Shown one piece after another: positions 7,682-15,665 of a stretch of 48,426 bases of DNA (position 1 is its first letter; every line of letters begins with the position of its first letter). Location of the stretch: assembly GCA_015655015.1 (NCBI GenBank), contig JAATFV010000112.1:1-48426 (forward strand). Reading direction: 5' to 3'. The notes under the pieces are model-generated. The model made no database searches. It had not been told where the DNA came from and worked only from the letters and a program-made list of their open reading frames with translations. Both the position numbers and the translations under genes were made by a program. Origin of the DNA: Chitinophagales bacterium (GTDB lineage Bacteria; Bacteroidota; Bacteroidia; Chitinophagales; Chitinophagaceae).

Positions 7682-7722
7682 CCGGCTAATCTGACCTGTC
7701 CTGAAAACAACATCGCCGGTCG

Positions 7723-7730
7723 TACCTTTG
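7723..7730 (+). promoter_or_regulatory. Candidate -7 element for the HipA-like/DUF3037 operon
   Basis: TACCTTTG fits the Bacteroidota -7 consensus TAnnTTTG and lies 27 bases before the preferred ATG at 7758. The -33 region is weak (CCTG 19 bases upstream). A second box, TAACTTTG, at 7739-7746 would give an almost leaderless message. Which one is used cannot be told from sequence. Confidence 0.35.
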
Positions 7731-7757
7731 AGCGGCTTTAACTTTGAACATCCATTT

Positions 7758-8555
7758 ATGAAGGAACACCCGATCCAGCTCAGAACAGTGAATGTAACCC
7801 GTTATGTCACACCCTTACGGGAAGGCGGCTCCCTGCCAGCCATAGCCGAGGCCGACGATGAATTCCTCTACGTACTCAAGTTTCGAGGCGCAGGACAAGG
7901 CGTCAAAGCGCTGATTGCCGAGCTGATCGGTGGGGAGATCGCCCGTACGCTTGGCCTGAAAGTGCCGGAGATCGTCTTCGCCAACCTCGACAGCGCCTTC
8001 GGCCGGACCGAGCCCGATGAGGAAATACAGGATCTGCTGAAAGCAAGCGTAGGCCTTAACCTGGCGCTTCACTATCTTTCCGGCGCCATCACCTTCGATC
8101 CTACGGTGACCCGGCTGCCGACCCGGCTGGCTTCTCAGATCGTCTGGCTGGACTGCCTCCTCACCAATGTAGACCGCACCCCCCGCAATACGAATATGCT
8201 TGTCTGGAATAAAGAGTTATGGCTGATCGACCACGGAGCCTCCCTTTATTTTCACCATTCCTGGGACAATTGGGCCGAGCAGGCCACTCGCCCCTTCATC
8301 CAGGTCAAAGATCATGTATTGCTGCCGCAGGCCGCTGAGCTGGACGCCGTTGACGGGGAATTTCGTTCCATCCTTACCAATGAACGCATTCACGCCATCG
8401 TCTCCCTGATCCCCGACGAATGGCTGACAGGCTGGTCGCAAACCGGTTCCCCCGCGGAGCTTCGACAGGTTTATATTCAATTTTTAGTCACCCGGATCGC
8501 CGTTTCCCACATCTTTGTAAAAGAAGCACAGAATGCCAGAAAATCACTTATTTGA
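7758..8555 (+). CDS. HipA-like kinase
   Basis: A 265-residue protein resembling the HipA-like kinase family usually paired with DUF3037. A likely ATP-binding lysine sits in FLYVLKFRG (Lys41). The catalytic loop is LLTNVDRTPRNTNML with Asp139 and Asn144, and the metal-binding motif is LIDHG with Asp158. It lacks the N-terminal domain of full HipA toxins, which are about 440 residues. The ATG at 7758 is preferred to a TTG ten codons upstream. Its stop overlaps the DUF3037 start by 23 bases, so the two are translated together. In this family HipA-like/DUF3037 pairs are common, but the substrate and any toxin role are not established. Confidence 0.85.
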   Translation: MKEHPIQLRTVNVTRYVTPLREGGSLPAIAEADDEFLYVLKFRGAGQGVKALIAELIGGEIARTLGLKVPEIVFANLDSAFGRTEPDEEIQDLLKASVGLNLALHYLSGAITFDPTVTRLPTRLASQIVWLDCLLTNVDRTPRNTNMLVWNKELWLIDHGASLYFHHSWDNWAEQATRPFIQVKDHVLLPQAAELDAVDGEFRSILTNERIHAIVSLIPDEWLTGWSQTGSPAELRQVYIQFLVTRIAVSHIFVKEAQNARKSLI

Positions 8556-8916
8556 GTATGCCGTTATTCGCGTGGTCCCAAAGGTCGAACGCGAAGAATT
8601 TCTCAATGTCGGTGTCATCCTCTATTGCCCGAAACAAAAATTTCTGCAAACCCTGTTCAACCTGGACGTGGATCGGCTTCAGATCTTTTCTACCCATCTG
8701 GACCTCGGGGAAGTAGAAGAGCACCTCCGCGCCTACGAGCAGATTGCCGCAGGTGGCCCCGGGGCCGGTCCCATCGGCAAGCTGGATATCGCCTCCCGCT
8801 TCCGCTGGCTGACTGCCACCCGCAGCACGGTCGTTCAATCCTCAAAAGTTCATCCGGGACTATGCAGCGACCCTCCCGCAGCTCTCGTCAGGCTATATAA
8901 CCAGCTGGTGCTTTAA
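8533..8916 (+). CDS. DUF3037 domain protein
   Basis: A 127-residue protein with the typical DUF3037 opening LFEYAVIRVVPKVEREEFLN, followed by VGVILYC, and a later TATRSTVVQSSKVHPG segment that is characteristic of the family. The C-terminus ends in ALVRLYNQLVL. No catalytic motif is recognisable. Because it is nearly always encoded next to a HipA-like kinase and overlaps it here, it is probably a partner, regulator or substrate of that kinase. That link is inference from conserved neighbourhood. Confidence 0.85.
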   Translation: MPENHLFEYAVIRVVPKVEREEFLNVGVILYCPKQKFLQTLFNLDVDRLQIFSTHLDLGEVEEHLRAYEQIAAGGPGAGPIGKLDIASRFRWLTATRSTVVQSSKVHPGLCSDPPAALVRLYNQLVL

Positions 8917-9002
8917 ATCTCCTTAACTGTCACAATCAGCCCCCTAATTTGCCGTGTTTACACCCCTTAAAATCCCACGCTGACCGGTAGCTTTGGGGGG
9001 TT

Positions 9003-9212
9003 ATGGTGGAAATTTTCAAAACGAATGTTCAGCATCAAAAACAAGCAATCCTGCTCCTGGCTGCCCTATCCCGGGAATTTCCCCTGTTTAAAATAAATTT
9101 CGACCTGGATGACTGCGACAGGATCCTACGGATAGAAGGAGAAAATATCGCGCACGAAGAAATAATTGAGCTTATCACCCTCAATGGTTGTCAATGTAAT
9201 GTCCTGAAATAA
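9003..9212 (+). CDS. Small HMA-like (ferredoxin-fold) protein
   Basis: A 69-residue protein common in Bacteroidota, with the pattern VEIFKTNVQHQKQAILLLAAL, FPLFKINFDLDDCDRILRIEG and a final strand ending in a CQCNVLK tail. The predicted beta-alpha-beta-beta-alpha-beta order matches heavy-metal-associated domains, but the CxxC metal site is absent, so metal binding is not indicated. A TAGCTTTG box lies only seven bases before the ATG, which would give a nearly leaderless transcript. The function is unknown. Confidence 0.7.
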   Translation: MVEIFKTNVQHQKQAILLLAALSREFPLFKINFDLDDCDRILRIEGENIAHEEIIELITLNGCQCNVLK

Positions 9213-9253
9213 AATACCCCCTGTATATAACGTCAGGCGATCGCAAGGGTCCC

Positions 9254-10972
9254 TTATTTCAAAAAATTCGTCTTTATCGTCTCCACCACCTCCCCGATAT
9301 CCCCGCTCAGCATCTGCCTCCACATATACAGCCCAAATCCTTTGGCCTGCTCGAATGCTATCGTTGGCGGCATGGTCAGCTCCGAAGGATTGACATGCAC
9401 ATCCAGCAGCACCGGTCCATTATGAGCCAGTGCCTCCGTGACCGCCCCGGCTACCTGGTCCGGCCTTTCCACCAGGATCCCCTTTATACCGATCGCCTGC
9501 GCCATCAACGCAAAATCCGGGTTGGTCAGATCCGTTACGAACGGCGGATACCCCTGCACCTTCATTTCCATCGCTACAAAACCCAGACTGCCATTGTTGA
9601 ATACGACGATCTTGACAGGCAGGTTATATTGTTTGATCGTAAGAATATCCCCCATCAGCATGCTGAAACCCCCATCCCCCGACAGGGAGATCACCTGCCT
9701 TCCCGGGTAGGTGAACTGCGCCCCGATGGCCTGAGGCATCGCGCCGGCCATGCTTCCATGGACAAAAGATCCCAGGAGACGCCGGCCCTTTTTCATCTGC
9801 AGATACCGGGCAGCCCAGACCGTAGGGGTGCCCACGTCACAGGTAAAAATGGCGTCATCGGCCGCCTGCCTGCTCAGTTCCGCCGTTAGATATTCCGGGT
9901 AGATGATAGCCGCATCCCGGTCCTTATCGGCTTTTTTATCCAGCTGCTTTCTCACCTTCGCATAATCTTCCAGGCAATACTGCAAATGAGAAGCATCCTC
10001 CTTATTATTTACCAACGGCAGCAAAGCTGCCAGCGTTTCTTTAACATCCCCCACCAGGCCCATGTGCACCGCCGCCCTCTTTCCCAGGTTCTGCGGACGG
10101 ATATCGACCTGCACGATCTTCGCCCCGGAAGGATAAAAATCTTTATAGGGGAAATCCGTTCCCAGCATCAGCAGGACATCGCTCCTCTCCATCGCAATAT
10201 AGCCGGAATGATAACCGATCAGCCCCGTCATACCCACATCATAGGGATTGTCGGCCTCTACATATTGCTTCCCCCGCAAGGCGGTGACCACCGGTGACTT
10301 CAGCTTGCCGCAAAGAGCCATTAGCTCTTCATGGGCATCCCGGCACCCGCTGCCGCATAACAACGTAACCTTATCATGAGTATTGATCAATTCAGCCAGC
10401 CTTTTCAATTCAGCATCCGAAGGACGTATCACCGGGTGCTGCAGCAATAGCTCATGCCCCAGTACACCTTCCTTTACGTCCTTTTCGGCGATATCTCCCG
10501 ACAGGACAATAACGGCGACACCCCGCAACCCTACGGCATGCTGCATCGCTATCTGCAGCACCCTGGGCATCTGGGCAGCAGAGGAGATCAGCTCGCAATA
10601 ATGGCTGCAATCCCTGAACAGGGCCTTCGGGTCCGTCTCCTGGAAATAACCCGTTCCTATTTCCGTACTGGGTATATGCGTGGCGATCGCTATGACAGGC
10701 GCCATGCTGCGATGCGCATCGTACAGGCCATTGACCAGATGCATATTGCCGGGACCACAGCTGCCGATACAGGCCGCCAGATCCCCCGTCAGCTGGGCTT
10801 CCGCACCCGCCGCAAAAGCAGCCGCTTCCTCATGCCGGTAATGCAGCCATTTGATCTCCTTATTCTCCCTGATCTCATTGGCAATGGCATTAGCAGAATC
10901 GCCCACCAACCCGTGGATTTGTGTAACACCCGCATTCACCAGGATGTCCACCAGCATTTTGGCTATCTTCAT
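9254..10972 (-). CDS. poxB: Pyruvate dehydrogenase (quinone) / pyruvate oxidase
   Basis: A thiamine diphosphate- and FAD-dependent enzyme that decarboxylates pyruvate to acetate and CO2 and passes electrons to the quinone pool at the membrane. Its 572 residues equal the length of E. coli PoxB. Seen are the N-terminal TPP-binding domain with the catalytic glutamate in YRHEEAAAFAAG, the central FAD domain, and the C-terminal TPP motif GDGGFSMLMGD with NNGSLGFV. The tail (EQAKGFGLYMWRQMLSGD, ending KTNFLK) aligns well by eye with E. coli PoxB, including the part used for lipid activation. The gene stands alone and is convergent with the small plus-strand gene. Confidence 0.93.
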   Translation of the reverse strand: MKIAKMLVDILVNAGVTQIHGLVGDSANAIANEIRENKEIKWLHYRHEEAAAFAAGAEAQLTGDLAACIGSCGPGNMHLVNGLYDAHRSMAPVIAIATHIPSTEIGTGYFQETDPKALFRDCSHYCELISSAAQMPRVLQIAMQHAVGLRGVAVIVLSGDIAEKDVKEGVLGHELLLQHPVIRPSDAELKRLAELINTHDKVTLLCGSGCRDAHEELMALCGKLKSPVVTALRGKQYVEADNPYDVGMTGLIGYHSGYIAMERSDVLLMLGTDFPYKDFYPSGAKIVQVDIRPQNLGKRAAVHMGLVGDVKETLAALLPLVNNKEDASHLQYCLEDYAKVRKQLDKKADKDRDAAIIYPEYLTAELSRQAADDAIFTCDVGTPTVWAARYLQMKKGRRLLGSFVHGSMAGAMPQAIGAQFTYPGRQVISLSGDGGFSMLMGDILTIKQYNLPVKIVVFNNGSLGFVAMEMKVQGYPPFVTDLTNPDFALMAQAIGIKGILVERPDQVAGAVTEALAHNGPVLLDVHVNPSELTMPPTIAFEQAKGFGLYMWRQMLSGDIGEVVETIKTNFLK

Positions 10973-11084
10973 TGTCGGTAATATTTCCTTTCCCCAACAC
11001 CTGGCAAAAGGATAAGTTATAAATAATAGTTTTTTTTCTGTTTAGATCCGATGGGCTAATTTAGGGAAAACCAGCCGGAGATCC

Positions 11085-11597
11085 ATGAAGATCCTACAGC
11101 TTAATAAATCGATATTTCTATCCAATCTTCCTTATCTGGCAAAATGTGTCATCGGTGTGATCCTCTGTTATATACTATACAAGGAATTTCCCCAATATCC
11201 GTTTTACTGGGCCATTGTTTCCGTAGTGATCGCCATCTCCCCGGATAACAGCAATCGCCTGGCCTATGACCGGATGAAAGCAAATATCCTGGGCTGCAGC
11301 ATAGGCCTTTGCCTGTACACCCTGCATATACCCACACTGCTATTATTGTGCATTGGTATTATCGGTACCATCTGCGTGGGGATTGCCTTACGGCTTACCA
11401 CCACCTTGCGAAGCGCGATGGCAGCCCTGATAATCGTGCTGATCCATGAAGACCAGGTCAAACAATGGTATCTTCCCCTGGAAAGAGTGCTCTGCGTGAT
11501 CGCCGGCTGCCTGGTAGCTTTATTCGTCAGCCTCGTCTTTAACCGGGCCGGTCGCCTGTGGGGAAGGCCGCAGCCCTCCCCTACGGACGAAAATTAA
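11085..11597 (+). CDS. FUSC-family membrane protein
   Basis: A 170-residue membrane protein with about five hydrophobic segments. The early stretch LAKCVIGVILCYILYKEFP, followed by PFYWAIVSVVIAISPDNSNRL and the later GIALRLTTTLRSAMAALIIV, matches the half-unit of FUSC/aromatic acid exporter proteins (YccS, AaeB). It has only the membrane portion, with a short polar tail. Such short FUSC proteins are frequent in Bacteroidota, and the substrate is unknown. Its stop is two bases from the stop of the convergent aldo/keto reductase. Confidence 0.8.
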   Translation: MKILQLNKSIFLSNLPYLAKCVIGVILCYILYKEFPQYPFYWAIVSVVIAISPDNSNRLAYDRMKANILGCSIGLCLYTLHIPTLLLLCIGIIGTICVGIALRLTTTLRSAMAALIIVLIHEDQVKQWYLPLERVLCVIAGCLVALFVSLVFNRAGRLWGRPQPSPTDEN

Positions 11598-11599
11598 CC

Positions 11600-12580
11600 T
11601 TATTGAAAACCCAGCACCGGATGCGGCTGATACAGCTCTTCCAGCTTGCCGGTTTCCGCTGCTGTCAGCTTTACGGACAAGGCCGCCACCGCATCCTCCA
11701 GGTGTCCGGGCTTGCTGGCCCCGATGATCGGCGCTGTAATAGCAGGCTTCTGTAACATCCAGGCCAACGCCACCTGGGCATCGGGTATCCCCTTTTGCGC
11801 AGCTATTTCCGTCACCCGGTTCACCACCTCAAAATCCGACTCGGCGCCGTATAGCGACTTACCGAACGAATCCGTTTTGGCCCGCTCCGTCTCCGTTCTC
11901 TCCTTGGACCTTTTGCCGGTCAACAACCCTCTGGCCAGCGGCGACCAGGGAATAACGGCAATCTTCTGATCTACGCAGAACGGCAGCATCTCCCGCTCTT
12001 CTTCACGGTACACCAGGTTATAATGCGGCTGCATGCTGACAAACCTCGTCCAGCCATGCAGATCTGCCGTATACAGCGCTTTGGCGAACTGCCAGCTATA
12101 CATGGAAGAAGCCCCGATATACCGGGCCTTACCCGCTTTCACCACATCATGCAGCGCCTCCATCGTCTCTTCGATAGGCGTATCATAATCCCAGCGATGG
12201 ATCTGGTACAGATCGACATAGTCCGTACCCAACCGGCGAAGGCTTGCATCGATTGCGCTCATGATATGCTTGCGCGAAAGCCCCTTGTCATTCGGGCCAG
12301 GCCCCATCGGATTAAACACCTTCGTCGCCAGGACTATTTCATCCCGCTTGGCGAAATCCCGCAGCGCCCTGCCGACCACCTCTTCACTGGCGCCCGCCGT
12401 ATAAACATCCGCCGTATCAAAAAAATTAAACCCCAGCTCCAGCGCTTTTTTAATAAAAGGACGGCTCTTCTCCTCGTCCAATGCCCAGGGCCACCTCTCC
12501 GTAGGCCTGCCATAGGTCATAGTTCCCAGGCACAGCTTCGAAACGATCATGCCTGTATTGCCAAATCTTACATATTCCAT
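11600..12580 (-). CDS. Aldo/keto reductase
   Basis: An NADPH-dependent oxidoreductase of the AKR superfamily (TIM barrel), 326 residues. It begins MEYVRFGNTGMIVSKLCLGTM. The catalytic tetrad is visible as Asp in FFDTADVY, Tyr in the same motif, Lys in VLATKVF and His in LYQIHRWD. The C-terminal nucleotide-binding segment reads APIIGASKPGHLEDAV. It resembles the YajO and voltage-gated K-channel beta branches that act on diverse aldehydes. It is a single gene, convergent with the FUSC gene. The substrate cannot be read from sequence. Confidence 0.93.
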   Translation of the reverse strand: MEYVRFGNTGMIVSKLCLGTMTYGRPTERWPWALDEEKSRPFIKKALELGFNFFDTADVYTAGASEEVVGRALRDFAKRDEIVLATKVFNPMGPGPNDKGLSRKHIMSAIDASLRRLGTDYVDLYQIHRWDYDTPIEETMEALHDVVKAGKARYIGASSMYSWQFAKALYTADLHGWTRFVSMQPHYNLVYREEEREMLPFCVDQKIAVIPWSPLARGLLTGKRSKERTETERAKTDSFGKSLYGAESDFEVVNRVTEIAAQKGIPDAQVALAWMLQKPAITAPIIGASKPGHLEDAVAALSVKLTAAETGKLEELYQPHPVLGFQ

Positions 12581-12690
12581 ATTACCCTATTTTTAATTTG
12601 ATATTAAATGTAGTCACAAACCCGCATCGGAACATTAATAGAGAATTAATTATAGACAACTAAGAAAAGAATGAGCCAGTATTTTATGTT

Positions 12691-12724
12691 GAATGTTTTC
12701 ATGATTAAAAAAATCAAAACATTC
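12691..12724. other. Candidate oriT hairpin upstream of the mobilization genes
   Basis: An imperfect inverted repeat: GAATGTTTT, a CAT bulge, GATT, five A residues, AATC, AAAACATTC. That gives 13 base pairs with one 3-base bulge. It lies about 60 bases before mobC in an AT-rich 200-base intergenic region. In mobilizable elements of Bacteroidota the origin of transfer is usually just upstream of the mobC-relaxase pair. No nic-site consensus can be assigned, so this is a position- and structure-based guess. Confidence 0.4.
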
Positions 12725-12781
12725 GTAAATTAGTATGTCAGCAGTATATTATTATACCACCCTGTAAAACTATAGCATTAA

Positions 12782-13183
12782 ATGGACTCCTCTCCAAAAA
12801 TCAGGCTCCGCCGCCTCAACATCCGTCTCTCCACCCAGGAATGGGACAAAATACACCGGCTCTCTTCCAATACTACCTGCCGCAGTATCAGCGAATATGC
12901 CCGAAAAGTATTATTGAACCATCCGGTAAAAGTATTCTACCGTAACCAGTCCTTCGACAATTTCGAAGAGCAGATGATCCGGCTCATTCCCCAACTGGAA
13001 AACGCCAACGACACCTTTGACCGGCTGGTAGAGAAATTAGATCCCCTGAAGAATATCCCGGAACTGAGAGCAGATCTCGCAGCTATTCTTTTTCACAGGG
13101 AGCTCCATATGAAAATAACGGAAGAGATAAAAATCCACATCGAAAAAATAGCCGACCATGCGCCCCAAGATAATGCCCTGTAA
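12782..13183 (+). CDS. MobC-type relaxosome accessory protein
   Basis: A 133-residue basic protein with the typical opening of Bacteroidota MobC proteins (RLRRLNIRLSTQEWDKIHRL, then CRSISEYARKVLLNHPVKVFYRNQSFD), which resembles a ribbon-helix-helix or CopG-like DNA-binding fold, followed by a helical region. MobC binds near oriT and helps open the DNA for the relaxase. Its end overlaps the relaxase start by 26 bases, the standard arrangement. No replication, integrase or coupling-protein gene is nearby. Confidence 0.88.
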   Translation: MDSSPKIRLRRLNIRLSTQEWDKIHRLSSNTTCRSISEYARKVLLNHPVKVFYRNQSFDNFEEQMIRLIPQLENANDTFDRLVEKLDPLKNIPELRADLAAILFHRELHMKITEEIKIHIEKIADHAPQDNAL

Positions 13184-14279
13184 CAACATCGCCCGATCTC
13201 TGCTCTACAATGAGGAGAAAGTCGCCCTGGGAAAAGCCGAATGTATTACCGCCGCCAATTTTTTAAAAGACGTTTCCCGCCTCAGCTTCGAAGACAAGCT
13301 GTCTTGCTTTAAGAGAAGAATGGAACTGAACGAACGGGTCAGCACCAACCAGCACATCACCTTGAATTTCGATCCCCTGGACAACCTATCCAATGAGCAG
13401 ATGCAAAAGATCGCTAAAAGATATATGAAAGAGATCGGGTTCGAACGACAGCCCTACCTGGTGTACCGTCATCATGACGCCGGCCACCCGCATTGTCACA
13501 TTGTAACCACGCATGTCCGCAGTAACGGCGACCCCATCGAACAATTCAATATCGGGCGTAACCAATCCGAAAAAGCGAGAAAGCTCATAGAAGCCGAATT
13601 CCACCTGGTCACCGCAGAAATGAAGAGGGACCTCAAACAGCAGCTGGAGAAAATAGACGGTGTATCAAAGATCACCTACGGCGACGGATCTACGTCCCGG
13701 TCCATGTCCCGCGTTCTGGAGCACGTTACAGAAAATTTTAAATATACCTCCCTGGAAGAGCTCAACGCAATCCTCCGATTATATAATGTAGTGGCCTACC
13801 GGGGAAAGGAAAATTCTCAGTTATACAAAAATCACGGCCTTCTGTATCGCGTACTGGACGAACACGGGAAATATATCGGCGTACCCCTGAAAGCCAGCTT
13901 CTTTGACTGCAAGCCCACCCTCAACAATCTTGAAAAAAAATTTGAACTCCACCAGTCCCAAAAACCGCAATTTCAACAAAATCTGGAGTCGGAGATCCGA
14001 TGGCAGCTGGTCCAAAACCCCCATGACCTTAAAAAATTCACAGAGAAACTACGGCTGCAAGGTATCCGGATGACCCTCCGGCAGGACAAGGAAGGACATT
14101 GTAAAGATGTCTTTTACGTCGACCTCCGGAATAAATGCGTGGTCAACGGCAACGAGCTGGGCGCCCTGGGTAACCGGAACGCCATACAAAAAATGCTGGA
14201 CCGGCAAAAGGAGCTGGAACAGGAGCAGTCCCTGGATCAGTCGCAGAAACGATCACACAGGCATTCCCTGCGCTTCTAA
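13158..14279 (+). CDS. Relaxase / mobilization nuclease
   Basis: A relaxase of the MobA/VirD2-like fold found in Bacteroidota mobilizable elements. The metal-binding histidines are in RHHDAGHPHCHIVTTHVRS (His110, His112, His114), and a likely nicking tyrosine is in LLYNEEKV (Tyr17). It nicks oriT and stays bound to the 5' end to pilot the strand into a recipient. It has 373 residues, of which about the first 170 are the relaxase domain and the rest an unassigned C-terminal region with a basic, glutamine-rich tail. It appears intact. With MobC it forms an orphan mobilization module that would need a helper conjugation system. Confidence 0.9.
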   Translation: MRPKIMPCNNIARSLLYNEEKVALGKAECITAANFLKDVSRLSFEDKLSCFKRRMELNERVSTNQHITLNFDPLDNLSNEQMQKIAKRYMKEIGFERQPYLVYRHHDAGHPHCHIVTTHVRSNGDPIEQFNIGRNQSEKARKLIEAEFHLVTAEMKRDLKQQLEKIDGVSKITYGDGSTSRSMSRVLEHVTENFKYTSLEELNAILRLYNVVAYRGKENSQLYKNHGLLYRVLDEHGKYIGVPLKASFFDCKPTLNNLEKKFELHQSQKPQFQQNLESEIRWQLVQNPHDLKKFTEKLRLQGIRMTLRQDKEGHCKDVFYVDLRNKCVVNGNELGALGNRNAIQKMLDRQKELEQEQSLDQSQKRSHRHSLRF

Positions 14280-14354
14280 AGCCATTACCCTGCAACCATT
14301 CTGCCGGCCCGCCCCCTCACCCGCCCTTCAAACAGGACTTGGGCCACACTCCCC

Positions 14355-15665
14355 CTACCCCGGCCTCCTCTGCTCAAAAAAGAACACCCCTTTTTTATTG
14401 GAAACAATAATATCCATCAAGCCATCCCGGTTAAGATCCCGGGTAACTACCTGCAATCCCACCCCCGAATTGTCATCGATCAGGTGAGGGATCCACTCCG
14501 GATTGCTGCCCGGATGGAATTCAAACCAATACAGCACGGCAGGCTCGAAAGCACCGGGGTCATGTTCGTTATGGGCAAAATACCGCTTCCCCGTCACCAG
14601 GTCAGGATGCCCGTCCCCATTGATATCCGCCATCCCCATACCATGCGACTGGGAAAACTCCTTAAAGATCACATGGTGCACCCACCCGGTATCCACCTTC
14701 TCATGCCACCAGATCCCATAATTATGAGCGGAGGCGCTGACAAAATCCTGTCCCCCATTCCCCTTTGCATCCAACGCATAGATCTGCGAACAATCTTCTC
14801 CCAGGTCCATCGGATGAAATACCCAGTTTGCCTGTTTAGGGTCCGCCGGACATTCCCACCACCCCCTGGTGATGATCACATCAGGCCTCCCGTCGGCATT
14901 CATATCGGCCAGGCCAAGTCCATGCGTATACCGGTGCACCCCCGGGATATCCCCTTTCCCGATACTGTACCGCTGCCAAAGCGTATCGCCTTTTACGGAT
15001 GGCGACTTCAGCCAGATCATTTCTTTTGCCACAGGGTCATTGCACAGGAGATCCGGTCTCCCATCCCCATCTATGTCCACAAAAGCAGGAGACTCATTGC
15101 CGGCATTATTCAGCAGCGGATGTTTCGTCCAGTGCCCCGGCTTTTTCCCCGGATTCTCATACCACACCGCTTCCTCACCGGGCAGGCCGATGCGTATCTG
15201 ATCGATCCATCCGTCCTGGTTTACATCCAGGCTGAAATTCAAAAAAGAATTGCTGTAGGTGGTAGCAGGGTCGTAAGTCCGTCCCGCCGTGATCTCATGC
15301 CTCGTCCATTTCGGAGCCTCGAACCAATAGGCGCCCGCCAGGATATCCAGCTTCCCGTCATTGTTGACATCCCCGACCGCCACCCCCTCCGAAATAAAAT
15401 CATTGGTGAGGACATGTTTTTCAAACCGGACCTCAGCAGCGATCGGTCTCTCCGGCAACGTGACTGCTTTAGCAGAACTTTGCGCACAGGAAAATAAAGG
15501 AGAAAGAAAGCCTAAGCAACAAGTGGCCCCGGATATCGTTGAAAACAAAGCCGGAAAACGGGTTGCAGTCAACAACAGTCTCCGGCTAATATTCAATGGC
15601 TTGCATAAATTGGCGGTAAGTAGCATGCAGTAAAATAACAAATATTTCCTACATCTCCCGGGCAT
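14355..15665 (-). CDS. FG-GAP/VCBS repeat-containing exported protein
   Basis: A secreted beta-propeller protein built from FG-GAP/VCBS-type repeats. Calcium-binding-like loops are visible in VAVGDVNNDGKLDIL, LDVNQDGWID, VDIDGDGRPDLL, LADMNADGRPDVI, MADINGDGHPDLV and TRDLNRDGLMDII. A hydrophobic segment ends in LFSCAQ around residue 60, a lipoprotein-like cleavage site. The start overlaps the stop of the upstream barrel gene (TAATG), which argues for coupling. That start leaves an unusually long and basic leader before the signal peptide, so a later start is possible. The role is unknown; such proteins are common near carbohydrate-utilization genes in this phylum. Confidence 0.85.
   Translation of the reverse strand: MPGRCRKYLLFYCMLLTANLCKPLNISRRLLLTATRFPALFSTISGATCCLGFLSPLFSCAQSSAKAVTLPERPIAAEVRFEKHVLTNDFISEGVAVGDVNNDGKLDILAGAYWFEAPKWTRHEITAGRTYDPATTYSNSFLNFSLDVNQDGWIDQIRIGLPGEEAVWYENPGKKPGHWTKHPLLNNAGNESPAFVDIDGDGRPDLLCNDPVAKEMIWLKSPSVKGDTLWQRYSIGKGDIPGVHRYTHGLGLADMNADGRPDVIITRGWWECPADPKQANWVFHPMDLGEDCSQIYALDAKGNGGQDFVSASAHNYGIWWHEKVDTGWVHHVIFKEFSQSHGMGMADINGDGHPDLVTGKRYFAHNEHDPGAFEPAVLYWFEFHPGSNPEWIPHLIDDNSGVGLQVVTRDLNRDGLMDIIVSNKKGVFFFEQRRPG

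Noticed and set aside
8988..8995. TAGCTTTG as promoter of the small HMA-like gene
   Set aside because: It matches the -7 consensus but is only seven bases from the ATG and has no -33 element at the right distance. It is noted with the gene and not listed as a promoter.
12580..14355. A complete integrative mobilizable element
   Set aside because: No integrase, transposase, terminal repeats or cargo genes are seen, so only an orphan mobilization module can be claimed.
14484..15497. 337-codon plus-strand frame antisense to the FG-GAP protein gene
   Set aside because: The product is rich in Arg, Pro, His and Ile with no domain pattern, while the minus strand carries regular calcium-loop repeats.
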